Shown one piece after another: positions 16,415 through 23,491 of a stretch of 36,078 bases of DNA (its first letter is position 1; every line of letters begins with the position of its first letter). The DNA comes from Chloroflexota bacterium (GTDB taxonomy: Bacteria > Chloroflexota > UBA11872): contig JAPPKM010000161.1 of NCBI GenBank assembly GCA_028874315.1, positions 4,029 to 40,106 of the forward strand. Reading direction: 5' to 3'. The position numbers were made by a program, and so were the translations under genes. A model generated the notes under the pieces. It worked only from the letters and a program-made list of their open reading frames with translations. It was not told where the DNA came from and searched no databases.

Positions 16415-16675
16415 TTACGATTCCAGGGTTGCGCCGAGAACCAGGCGGTCGTTCTCGGGGTCGTCCACCAATTCAAAGTCGACCCAGCGGTCCTGGGTAA
16501 TCATGAGCCGCAGGCGGTCGGGCTGGCGTTCGCAGCCCAGCGCTTCTTCCGGCGTGATGTCCATGCGCCGACAGGCGTCGGCATAGAGATCACTCAGCGA
16601 TACGCGTCGTCGGGAAGCCAAGTCGTTCAGAGCTCCTTGCGGGCAACGGGCGCTGACCGAGCGCCAGCCGCCCAT
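16415..16675 (-). CDS. Small hypothetical protein, 86 aa
   Basis: The protein-like part is RVSLSDLYADACRRMDITPEEALGC followed by DRLRLMITQDRWVDFELVDD and LVLGATLES. I chose the ATG at 16675; the frame stays open upstream to 16750 but that segment is Arg-rich and runs into the promoter of the bL25 gene. No family recognised. It is convergent with the UbiA gene and divergent from the bL25 gene. Confidence 0.5.
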   Translation of the reverse strand: MGGWRSVSARCPQGALNDLASRRRVSLSDLYADACRRMDITPEEALGCERQPDRLRLMITQDRWVDFELVDDPENDRLVLGATLES

Positions 16676-16717
16676 TGTCCACAATCGCGGGCGCCCCTCG
16701 CGACGCGTTGCAAAGCG

Positions 16718-16747
16718 TTGACGCCCGGCGCGGGGCCTTTCTAGACT
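16718..16747 (+). promoter_or_regulatory. Candidate sigma-70-type promoter for the bL25 gene
   Basis: TTGACG at 16718-16723 and TAGACT at 16742-16747 are 18 bases apart. Transcription would start near 16754, leaving a leader of roughly 85 bases before the GTG at 16840. Confidence 0.45.
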
Positions 16748-16839
16748 CACCGGGTAGCGGCGCTGCGTGTCGTTTCCGCGCCGACCCGAGGATTTTCTCG
16801 CGAGGTCGCGCCGCCACCCGAACCGAGGAGCAGCGAGCC

Positions 16840-17523
16840 GTGCCCGAACGTCAAACCCTAGCGGCGGAACCCCGCACCGTGCTGGGAAAGAAAGTGCGAC
16901 GCCTGCGGCGGGAAGGTGTAATTCCGGCCAACCTGGTGCAAGCCGGCCACCCCTCCATCGCCATGCAAGTGTCGGAGCGGGAACTGGCGGACCTGGTACG
17001 CGTCCAAGCGACCGGTCAGCTGGTTGACCTGGAGTCGCCGGACGCCACCGAACCGGTGCTGATGGACTCGGTGGATATCGACACGCTGACCAACCGGCTG
17101 GTGCACGTGACGCTGCGCAAGGTTGATCTGACGAGACCGATCGACGTCATGGTGCGCGTCTCGCTGGAAGGGCACGCCCCCGCGAGCGACAACGCGGAAC
17201 TCCTGGTCCTGCAGCACTTGCAGGAGGTCGAGGTCTCCGCGCTGCCAGCCGAGATCCCCTCCAGCCTGATCGGGGACGTGTCGGGCCTGGTCGACATTGG
17301 CGACGAGGTTTGCGTGAGCGACTTGCGGTCCGCCGACGGGACCTACGAAGCGGTGGACGACCCGGACGTGATCGTGGTTCAGGTGACGGCGGCACGGGCG
17401 ATTGAAGAGGAAGAGGAAGAAGAGGACCTGGAGGAAGTGCTGCTGGAGGAAGGCGCCGAGCCAACCGACGAGGCGCCGGAGGCAGCGGACGGAGCCAGCG
17501 AGCAGCCGGCTACCGGCGCCTAG
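16840..17523 (+). CDS. rplY: Large ribosomal subunit protein bL25, CTC/long form, 227 aa
   Basis: It binds 5S rRNA in the 50S subunit. The N-terminal L25 domain begins LAAEPRTVLGKKVRRLRREGVIPANL, then the TL5/CTC-type C-terminal beta domain follows (VHVTLRKVDLTRPIDVMVRVSLEG, VEVSALPAEIPSSLIGDVSGL). The tail is a long acidic run (about 188-227), normal for CTC-type proteins. The start is GTG at 16840 with GAGGAG nine bases upstream. Its last 14 bases overlap the end of the convergent soxR gene. Confidence 0.93.
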   Translation: MPERQTLAAEPRTVLGKKVRRLRREGVIPANLVQAGHPSIAMQVSERELADLVRVQATGQLVDLESPDATEPVLMDSVDIDTLTNRLVHVTLRKVDLTRPIDVMVRVSLEGHAPASDNAELLVLQHLQEVEVSALPAEIPSSLIGDVSGLVDIGDEVCVSDLRSADGTYEAVDDPDVIVVQVTAARAIEEEEEEEDLEEVLLEEGAEPTDEAPEAADGASEQPATGA

Positions 17524-18001
17524 GCGGAGCGCGCTCCGGGCCTGGGTCAGGGGCTTCACCCAAGAGGTATTGGGCACCAGCGCCGGCCTGGGCGGCCCGG
17601 TCGGCCGGATTGAAGAGCGCGCAGCTTTCGAGCGAGAGACAGCCGCAGCCGATGCAGCCGGACATCCGATCGCGCAGGGCCTGGAGATCGGCGATGCGCT
17701 GGTCCAGCGAGCCGCGCCAGCTCCGGGATAGCCGCTGCCAGTCCTGGCGGTCCGGCGTCCGCGCGTAGGGGAGTTCGTTCAGGGCGATCCGAATCTCTTC
17801 CAGGGTGAGGCCGAGGAGCTGCGCGGCGCGGATAACCGCAATGCGCCGCAGCGTTTCCCGCGCGTAGCGGCGCTGGTGACCCGCCGTGCGCTCGGAGGTG
17901 ATCAACCCAAGGGACTCGTAGTAGCGGAGCGCGGACGTGCGGACCCCGCTGCGAGCGGCGGTTTGGCCAATGGTGAGCTTGTTCGGTAGCGACGGCAACA
18001 A
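17510..18001 (-). CDS. soxR: Redox-sensing MerR-family regulator SoxR, 163 aa
   Basis: The N-terminal MerR helix-turn-helix is TIGQTAARSGVRTSALRYYE (10-29), followed by the GLI and RRYARETLRRI segments and the dimerisation helix. Cysteines C116, C119, C121 and C127 in the pattern C-x2-C-x-C-x5-C are the SoxR [2Fe-2S] ligands, so it should sense redox-active compounds. The start is one of two adjacent TTG codons at 18001 or 17998, preceded by GAGGAAG. A sox-box palindrome lies 20 bases upstream, between this gene and the divergent transketolase genes. Its 3' end overlaps the convergent bL25 gene. Confidence 0.93.
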   Translation of the reverse strand: MLPSLPNKLTIGQTAARSGVRTSALRYYESLGLITSERTAGHQRRYARETLRRIAVIRAAQLLGLTLEEIRIALNELPYARTPDRQDWQRLSRSWRGSLDQRIADLQALRDRMSGCIGCGCLSLESCALFNPADRAAQAGAGAQYLLGEAPDPGPERAPPRRR

Positions 18002-18018
18002 TCTTCCTCGCGAGGCCT

Positions 18019-18048
18019 TGACTTCAAGTGTACTTGAAGTTTCAGAAT
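18019..18048 (+). promoter_or_regulatory. SoxR operator (sox-box) within a long-spacer promoter
   Basis: ACTTCAAGTGTACTTGAAGT at 18021-18040 is a near-perfect palindrome with the TCAAGT/ACTTGA half-sites of the known sox-box. A -35-like TTGACT (18019-18024) and a -10-like CAGAAT (18043-18048) flank it on the plus strand, as in MerR-type promoters where the operator fills an over-long spacer. This orientation points to the transketolase genes at 18087 as the target. Confidence 0.8.
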
Positions 18049-18086
18049 GAACTCACAGGCACTGAAGACCCCTCTCGAATGAACCG

Positions 18087-18776
18087 ATGCAGCCGCCAGT
18101 GATGTCGTATGAGGACCTGCCCGCCCTGATGACGTTGATGACCGGCGATGAGAAGCACGGGCACGCCTCCGAGTCGACGCTGGACGTGCTGTGGGTCCTG
18201 TATGCCCGGGTATTGAAGGTGGACCCGCAGGCTCCAGACGATCCGGAGCGCGACCGGTTTCTGCTGTCCAAGGGTCACGGCCCGATGGCCTACTACGCCG
18301 TCCTGGCGGCGACGGGGTTCATCCCGCCGGACGCCCTGCCCACGTTCGGACGGTACGACTCGATGCTTGGCCAGCACCCGGACCGCGCATTGATTCCGGG
18401 CGTGGAGCTCTCCAGCGGATCGCTCGGGCATGGGCTGCCGATCGCGGCGGGCGTGGCGGCGGCGTTGGACCTGCAGGGGCGTGCCGGGCCACGGGTCTTC
18501 TGCCTGGTCGGCGACGCGGAACTTGACGAGGGCAGCAATCACGAGGCGATCGCGTTGGCTGGCCGACTGGGCCTATCCCGATTGACGGCCTGCGTGATCG
18601 ACAACGGTTCGTCGACCCACGGCTGGCCGGGCGGTATCGACGCGCGTTTCAGACTCGAGGGCTGGTCCGCCGCAACCGTGGACGGCCGTGACCACGACGC
18701 CGTCGAGTCCGCCGTGACGGCGGACCATCAGGACCGCCCGCATGTTGTCGTGGCCGAGGTGGAGCGGAGGGGATAG
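18087..18776 (+). CDS. Transketolase N-terminal (ThDP-binding) subunit, 229 aa
   Basis: Split transketolases consist of an N-terminal and a C-terminal polypeptide that together transfer two-carbon units in the pentose phosphate pathway. Here KHGHASEST and RDRFLLSKGHG (55-65), SSGSLGHG (109-116) and the ThDP/Mg site GDAELDEGSNHEA (142-154) are all present. At 229 residues it is shorter than usual (about 270-280) at its C-terminus. The C-terminal partner begins five bases downstream. The gene lies behind a sox-box promoter, so induction by redox stress is likely. The exact sugar substrates are not shown by sequence. Confidence 0.88.
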   Translation: MQPPVMSYEDLPALMTLMTGDEKHGHASESTLDVLWVLYARVLKVDPQAPDDPERDRFLLSKGHGPMAYYAVLAATGFIPPDALPTFGRYDSMLGQHPDRALIPGVELSSGSLGHGLPIAAGVAAALDLQGRAGPRVFCLVGDAELDEGSNHEAIALAGRLGLSRLTACVIDNGSSTHGWPGGIDARFRLEGWSAATVDGRDHDAVESAVTADHQDRPHVVVAEVERRG

Positions 18777-18781
18777 TCGGT

Positions 18782-19687
18782 ATGCCCACCATGCGAGACC
18801 GCTTCATGAACGTGTCCGGCGCGTTGCTGGACGAACGGCCCGACCTAGCCATCGTCCTGGCGGACATCGGCTTTGGGTACTTCGCGGGAGCCGGCGTGGT
18901 GGCGCGTCATCCGGGGCGGGTGCTGAACGTGGGGATCCGGGAGCAACTGCTGATCGGCTTTGCCGCCGGACTGGCGATGGAGGGCTTCCGGCCGATCGTG
19001 CACACGTACGCGCCGTTCCTGGTCGAGCGGCCGTTCGAGCAGGTCAAGCTCGACTTTGGGCACCAGGGGTTGGGTGCGGTCTTCGTGTCCGTTGGGGCGT
19101 CTTACGACGCCGCCGCGGCGGGGCGAACGCATCAGGCGCCAGAGGACGTGGCCCTGATGTCGACGCTGCCGGGGTGGCGCGTGCACGTACCCGGCCACCC
19201 GGACGAGGTGGAAGCGGTCCTGCGTTCGACGGTTGCCGATAGGGGACTCGACTACATCCGTCTCGCGGAGTCCGTCAATCCCCAAGCCGTGCCCAGTTCG
19301 GGTGGCCTCATGCCGATCCGGCGAGGGTCGGCCAGGGCCGCGACGGTGATTGCGGTGGGTCCGAGCCTGGCGCCGGTCCTGGAAGCGACCGCGGACCTGG
19401 ATGCGACGGTCCTTTACGCATCGACGGTACGGCCGTTCGAAGGGGAGACGTTAAGGACGTTGCTGGGCGCACCGGAGGTGGTGCTCGTGGAGCCGTACCT
19501 GGCCGGGACGTCCTCGGCCGAAGTCTCAGCGGCGCTCAAGGACGCCCCGCATCGCTTGCTGGCGCTGGGCGTGGCCCGCCAGGAGCATCGGCGTTACGGT
19601 AGCCGTTGGGAGCACGACCGGGCGCATGGCCTGGACGCGGCCGGCATTCGACGGAGCGTGACCGACTTCCTGGCTTCAGCGGCGTGA
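18782..19687 (+). CDS. Transketolase C-terminal (pyrimidine-binding) subunit, 301 aa
   Basis: Partner of the preceding gene. NVGIREQ (49-55) carries the catalytic glutamate E54 that activates the thiamine ring. LADIGFGY, GRTHQAPEDVALMSTLPGW and VLYASTVRPFEGETL are typical of the pyrimidine and transketolase C-terminal domains. Length is normal for the C-terminal half. It is separated from its partner by five bases and should be co-transcribed under the sox-box promoter. Confidence 0.9.
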   Translation: MPTMRDRFMNVSGALLDERPDLAIVLADIGFGYFAGAGVVARHPGRVLNVGIREQLLIGFAAGLAMEGFRPIVHTYAPFLVERPFEQVKLDFGHQGLGAVFVSVGASYDAAAAGRTHQAPEDVALMSTLPGWRVHVPGHPDEVEAVLRSTVADRGLDYIRLAESVNPQAVPSSGGLMPIRRGSARAATVIAVGPSLAPVLEATADLDATVLYASTVRPFEGETLRTLLGAPEVVLVEPYLAGTSSAEVSAALKDAPHRLLALGVARQEHRRYGSRWEHDRAHGLDAAGIRRSVTDFLASAA

Positions 19688-19745
19688 GGCGCAGTTCGCG
19701 AGGAGGAGTCCCGGGCAGGCGGACGAGCAGGGAGGTGCGTGGAAG

Positions 19746-20420
19746 CTAGACGATGGTGGGGGCGGCGAACTGGCGGCCGAGGGCTTCCTCGAACTCGGTT
19801 TGCGCGACGAGGACGATCGAGTCGCCGGCCTGGAGGCGTGTGGTGGGGGAGGGAAGCACGGCCTCGCCGTCGCGCAGGATGACGCTGATCCGGCCGCCCT
19901 GCTCAGGTAGCCGCAGGTCCTGCGGCGTTGAGCCGTCCGCGGCCGAGCCTTCGGCGACGGTCATTTCCACCAGCTCCAACCCCGCGCTGCGCAGACGCAT
20001 GAGGTGGACGACGGGGGCGACGCTGACGTCGCGCTCGATCATGGTCATCACCAGGTCGGTGGCGTTGACGATGGTCTCGATGCCCAGCGCGCGGAAGGTA
20101 TCGCTGTTCTTGGGGTTGTTGATGCGGGTGATGGTGCGGGCACGACCCTTGGAAAGAGCCTCGCCGAGTTGACAGATGACGATGTTGTCCTCGTCGTCGC
20201 CGGTCACCGCAATCAGCAGGTCGGCTCGGCCAATGCCGGCGTCGATGAGCCAGCGGCCCTCGGAGGCGTCGTGCGGAACAACGGCGTCGCCAATCTCGTC
20301 CTGCAGGGCGCGAGCCTTGCCGGGGTTGGACTCCATGACCACGACCTCGTGGCGCTCGGCCAGGAGGTCGCGCGCGAGTTGACCGCCAACCTTGCCGCCA
20401 CCGGCGATGATGACGAACAC
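19746..20420 (-). CDS. trkA: TrkA/KtrA-type potassium channel regulator (RCK_N + RCK_C), 224 aa
   Basis: A cytoplasmic nucleotide-binding ring subunit that gates Trk/Ktr potassium uptake. The RCK_N Rossmann motif is IIAGGGKVGGQLA (GxGxxG at 7-12) with an acidic residue at the end of strand 2 (VVVMESN). A C-terminal RCK_C (TrkA_C) domain follows (LELVEMTVAEGS, ISVILRDGEAVLPSP, GDSIVLVAQ). The start is GTG at 20420, six bases after the stop of the upstream TrkA-like gene. The TrkH/KtrB membrane subunit is not in the window. Confidence 0.88.
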   Translation of the reverse strand: MFVIIAGGGKVGGQLARDLLAERHEVVVMESNPGKARALQDEIGDAVVPHDASEGRWLIDAGIGRADLLIAVTGDDEDNIVICQLGEALSKGRARTITRINNPKNSDTFRALGIETIVNATDLVMTMIERDVSVAPVVHLMRLRSAGLELVEMTVAEGSAADGSTPQDLRLPEQGGRISVILRDGEAVLPSPTTRLQAGDSIVLVAQTEFEEALGRQFAAPTIV

Positions 20421-20426
20421 GGGCCG

Positions 20427-20864
20427 CTAGCCCCCGTTTTCCGTGGGGCCGTTGGACTCAGGCGGGTCCCAGCCCAGGGCCTGTTCGAAGGCGTCGCCCA
20501 CGATGACGGTGGATGGGATCGTCTCGAAGCCGAGCTTGGCAAACGCTGAGGCCCGGACGGAATCCTTCACGCGGGCGATGGCGCGCTCGACGTTGAATCG
20601 CTTGCGGGCCAATTGGACGGCGATGAGGTTGGAGTTGTCGCCGTAGGTCGTCGCGATGACGGCGTCGGCCCGCTCGATGCCGGCGGAGACGAGGCAGTCC
20701 TCGTCAATGGCATGGCCGACGATGGTGGTGCCGGAGAAGCTATCGGACAGCCGGTGAAAGGCCGCGCGGTCGCGGTCGACCACGACCACCGAGTGCCCCT
20801 GCTCGCACATGCGGCTGGCGATCTCGGCGCCGGCGCGCCCGCAGCCGATGACGATGGCGTACAC
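20427..20864 (-). CDS. TrkA-N (RCK_N only) protein, 145 aa
   Basis: The Rossmann motif AIVIGCGRAGAEIA (GxGxxG at 7-12) and VVVVDRDRAAF are followed by ADAVIATTYGDNSNLIAVQLA and RVKDSVRASAFAKLG. Only the N-terminal RCK domain is present; the RCK_C domain is missing and replaced by a short Pro/Glu tail. It is the upstream gene of a tandem pair, with its full-length relative six bases downstream. The two probably form a hetero-oligomeric gating ring, as for paired Ktr/Trk regulators. The start is GTG at 20864. Confidence 0.85.
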   Translation of the reverse strand: MYAIVIGCGRAGAEIASRMCEQGHSVVVVDRDRAAFHRLSDSFSGTTIVGHAIDEDCLVSAGIERADAVIATTYGDNSNLIAVQLARKRFNVERAIARVKDSVRASAFAKLGFETIPSTVIVGDAFEQALGWDPPESNGPTENGG

Positions 20865-20974
20865 GCTGACCTGACCCCTTGTGCGTTGCCGGAAGAGTGT
20901 TGGGCGGCCATGGTACGCAAGCGACGGTCCGGTGGGGCATGCTGCGGCGATTCCTGCCAGTCGAGGACCCGCCG

Positions 20975-21298
20975 ATGCTTTTCGAACTGCGTATCTACGA
21001 GATTCTGCCGGGCCGCATGGACGCCATCATGAACCGCTTTTCCCAGCACACGATGCGGATCTTCGAGCGCCTGGACATTGAGGTGGTGGGGTTCTGGCAG
21101 GAGGTGGTGGGCCGCAGCGACCGGCTGGTGTACATCACGCGCTTTGAGAGCCAGGCCGACCGGGAGGCCAAGTGGACGGCGTTTCAATCCGACCCGGAAT
21201 GGCTGCAAGTCCGAGCCGAGACGGAAGCCAGCGGGCAGATTGTGGCGCGGGTGATCAATAGCTATATGACGCCGACGGGGTTTTCGCCGATGCAGTAG
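20975..21298 (+). CDS. NIPSNAP-family protein, 107 aa
   Basis: The sequence begins MLFELRIYEILPGRMDAIMNRF and continues VGFWQEVVGRSDRLVYITRFES and REAKWTAFQSDPEW, the normal course of one ferredoxin-like NIPSNAP domain. Bacterial members are small dimeric proteins of poorly known function. The ATG at 20975 is preceded by GAGG eight bases upstream. It is divergent from the TrkA pair. Confidence 0.88.
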   Translation: MLFELRIYEILPGRMDAIMNRFSQHTMRIFERLDIEVVGFWQEVVGRSDRLVYITRFESQADREAKWTAFQSDPEWLQVRAETEASGQIVARVINSYMTPTGFSPMQ

Positions 21299-21373
21299 GG
21301 CGCGGCGTTTGGGCTAAGGCCGCGTCGGCCATGACACGAAAGTGAGCCCCTCGCCCTTTGAGCCCCGATTCCT

Positions 21374-23476
21374 TCAGGACGCGTGGTATCGGGCTGCGGC
21401 TTGTGCGTGTTTGGCTCTGGCTTTCGCCAGCTCTCTTCGCAGGTCGCTGGCGACTTCGGCGACTTCCTTGGCCACTTGGGGGGACTGTCCCAGTTCTTGC
21501 TTCAGGGCTGTGATTAAGGGCGTGAGGAGATGCGCTGCGGGAGACTTTCGAATAGCGTCCAGAGCAATGGTCGGTTCAACACTGGCTATGAACGGCAGCA
21601 TTGAATTGATGCTACCCGGCAATAGGCTGCCCTCCTCGGCTAGGCATTGCAGCAACAATGAAAACTCGCTGTCCTTTATGGTACGCCCGATCTCATTTAG
21701 GGCGTCCGACTTGCACATGAGAACAATGGCTATCCTGTCCGACGGATGGTCCGATACTGTGCTGTAAAGCGAAATCGCCTCGTCAAGCGCTGCCAGCGCC
21801 TCTGCAGGCCGATTGATTTGAAAAAATACAAGCCCTTTAGCCTCAGTTATGACGGCAGCAAGCTCGCTACGAGCTGGCATTTGAATCGTCTCTATATACG
21901 CTAATGTCAGGTCAAATGACTCAAGGGCCTTCTGTGATTCGCCTGATTTCACGAGCGCCAAACTCCTGGAGCCAAGCGCCCAGGCTACCTGAGTGGTGAG
22001 AAACTCTTCTCTTCGTTGACCGAACTGGCGTACAAGGTCATTACAGACGTCGATTGCGTCCTGCTCTTTTCCAACCTTAGTAAGCAGAAGAGACTTGCTA
22101 AAGAGCGCAAATGCCATATGGAGGTCCATTCGAGGTCCTCGATCCGGCGCGAAGTGATGTATGACTTGGTCAAAAAGGCTGAGTGCCTCATCGGTCTCAC
22201 CAATGTCTTCAAGCGCGTGTGCCTTGCTGATGAGAGCATTTGTGATTTGCTCTGCATAAGTGGCGTCTAGCGTGTCTGAAGTGTGAGAGTCTTTGTACAC
22301 CCTGTCGAGAAGCTTGCCTAGCTCAGTCGGTGAGTACAGACAAATGATGAAGTCTATCAATGCTTGAACTAGGTGATCTGATCGCCCACTTCTACGTAGC
22401 AGGTAGTAGATGTTGTAGAGGCGTTCGGTGAGGTAGTACTGGCGGCGGCGGGGGGTGCCGCCTTCGGGCGTTACGGCGCCGCGCTGGACGAGACGCTTTA
22501 GTTGGGCGCTGCAGGTGCTGGTGTTGAGACGGGCGAGGTCGGCGATTTCCCTGGTGGTGGAGGGTTTCCAGAGGCGGGCGAGGGCGAGGTAGACACGGCG
22601 TTCCTGGGGTGGGAGGGTCTCGAGGTGGCTCTTGAAGTATTCGGTGTGCTCGTCGACCAGGTCGAGGAGGTTTTCCATAAGGTCGCGGAAGGAGCGGTCG
22701 GCGCCGAAGCGGGCGATGATGGTGAGGAGGCGGGGGTTGCCGCCGGTGAGGATTTCGAGCGGCCTTACCGCTTCGGTGGTGGATGACTTGCCGGCAACGG
22801 ATTGCCATAGAGTGGTGCATTCGGCGGTGTCGAGCGGGCGCAACGTGATGACTCGAAAAAGGTCGTAGAGGGCGTGCTCCGGGTTGTCGATTTCGTCGAA
22901 GCGGCTGGTGGCACTGCCGAGCAGGATGACTCGGGGCTCGGTCTGGAGGGTCTGGCGGAGGCGCCAGCCGAGGTCGGGATCGCCGCTGTCGGCGAAGAGC
23001 ATGTTGAGGTTTTCGACGATTAGTACCAGGCGGATCTGTTGGCGATCCGCAAAGTCGAGCAGGGCTCCGATGGCGCGGTCGGTTAAGGCTTGATCGTCGG
23101 TAACTTTTCCGAGGTCTTCGTAGGAGAGGCGCAGGCTTTCGCGCTCATCCTTAGGGGCTTGCCCGGCCAAGCGGCCCAGGCATTCCAGCCACAGTTCACC
23201 GCAGGTGGCTACCTCGTAGCTCTCCTCGGCGAATACGACTGGAAAGAGGCCAGAAAGGGCAGGGTTTCGGCGCACTTCGGCCGCCAGGCAGAGCAGCAGG
23301 TGCGTCTTACCGCTGCCGCGGGGTCCGATGACGAGGGAGTGCGGACTGGCACTGGTGTGGATCTCGCTGAGGGACTCGACGAGCGAGTCGAACTCCGCGG
23401 TTCTGACGCAGAAGGAGGCAATGATCTCGTCGTCAGTGAGGAAGCCGGGATTGTATTTCTTAACTGCTACCGCCAT
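21374..23476 (-). CDS. P-loop ATPase with winged helix and TPR-like C-terminus, 700 aa
   Basis: After KKYNPGFLTDDEIIASFCVR, the Walker A motif GPRGSGKT spans 51-58 and a Walker B-like strand LVLIVEN spans 150-156 (Glu in place of the usual Asp). An LLGSATSRFDEID segment lies in the sensor region. A winged helix at about 290-345 (RRVYLALARLWKPSTTREIADLA) is followed by YYLTERLYNIYYLLR. From about 400 on, repeated helix pairs look like TPRs (ALISKAHALEDIGETDEALSLF; AKGLVFFQINRPAEALAALDEA). The layout is that of an Orc/STAND-like switch ATPase. It is the second gene of a two-ATPase transcript, 15 bases after its partner. Base composition drops sharply at about 22430, in the C-terminal half. Function unknown. 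Confidence 0.85.
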   Translation of the reverse strand: MAVAVKKYNPGFLTDDEIIASFCVRTAEFDSLVESLSEIHTSASPHSLVIGPRGSGKTHLLLCLAAEVRRNPALSGLFPVVFAEESYEVATCGELWLECLGRLAGQAPKDERESLRLSYEDLGKVTDDQALTDRAIGALLDFADRQQIRLVLIVENLNMLFADSGDPDLGWRLRQTLQTEPRVILLGSATSRFDEIDNPEHALYDLFRVITLRPLDTAECTTLWQSVAGKSSTTEAVRPLEILTGGNPRLLTIIARFGADRSFRDLMENLLDLVDEHTEYFKSHLETLPPQERRVYLALARLWKPSTTREIADLARLNTSTCSAQLKRLVQRGAVTPEGGTPRRRQYYLTERLYNIYYLLRRSGRSDHLVQALIDFIICLYSPTELGKLLDRVYKDSHTSDTLDATYAEQITNALISKAHALEDIGETDEALSLFDQVIHHFAPDRGPRMDLHMAFALFSKSLLLTKVGKEQDAIDVCNDLVRQFGQRREEFLTTQVAWALGSRSLALVKSGESQKALESFDLTLAYIETIQMPARSELAAVITEAKGLVFFQINRPAEALAALDEAISLYSTVSDHPSDRIAIVLMCKSDALNEIGRTIKDSEFSLLLQCLAEEGSLLPGSINSMLPFIASVEPTIALDAIRKSPAAHLLTPLITALKQELGQSPQVAKEVAEVASDLRRELAKARAKHAQAAARYHAS

Positions 23477-23491
23477 TGCAGCTAATTCCTT

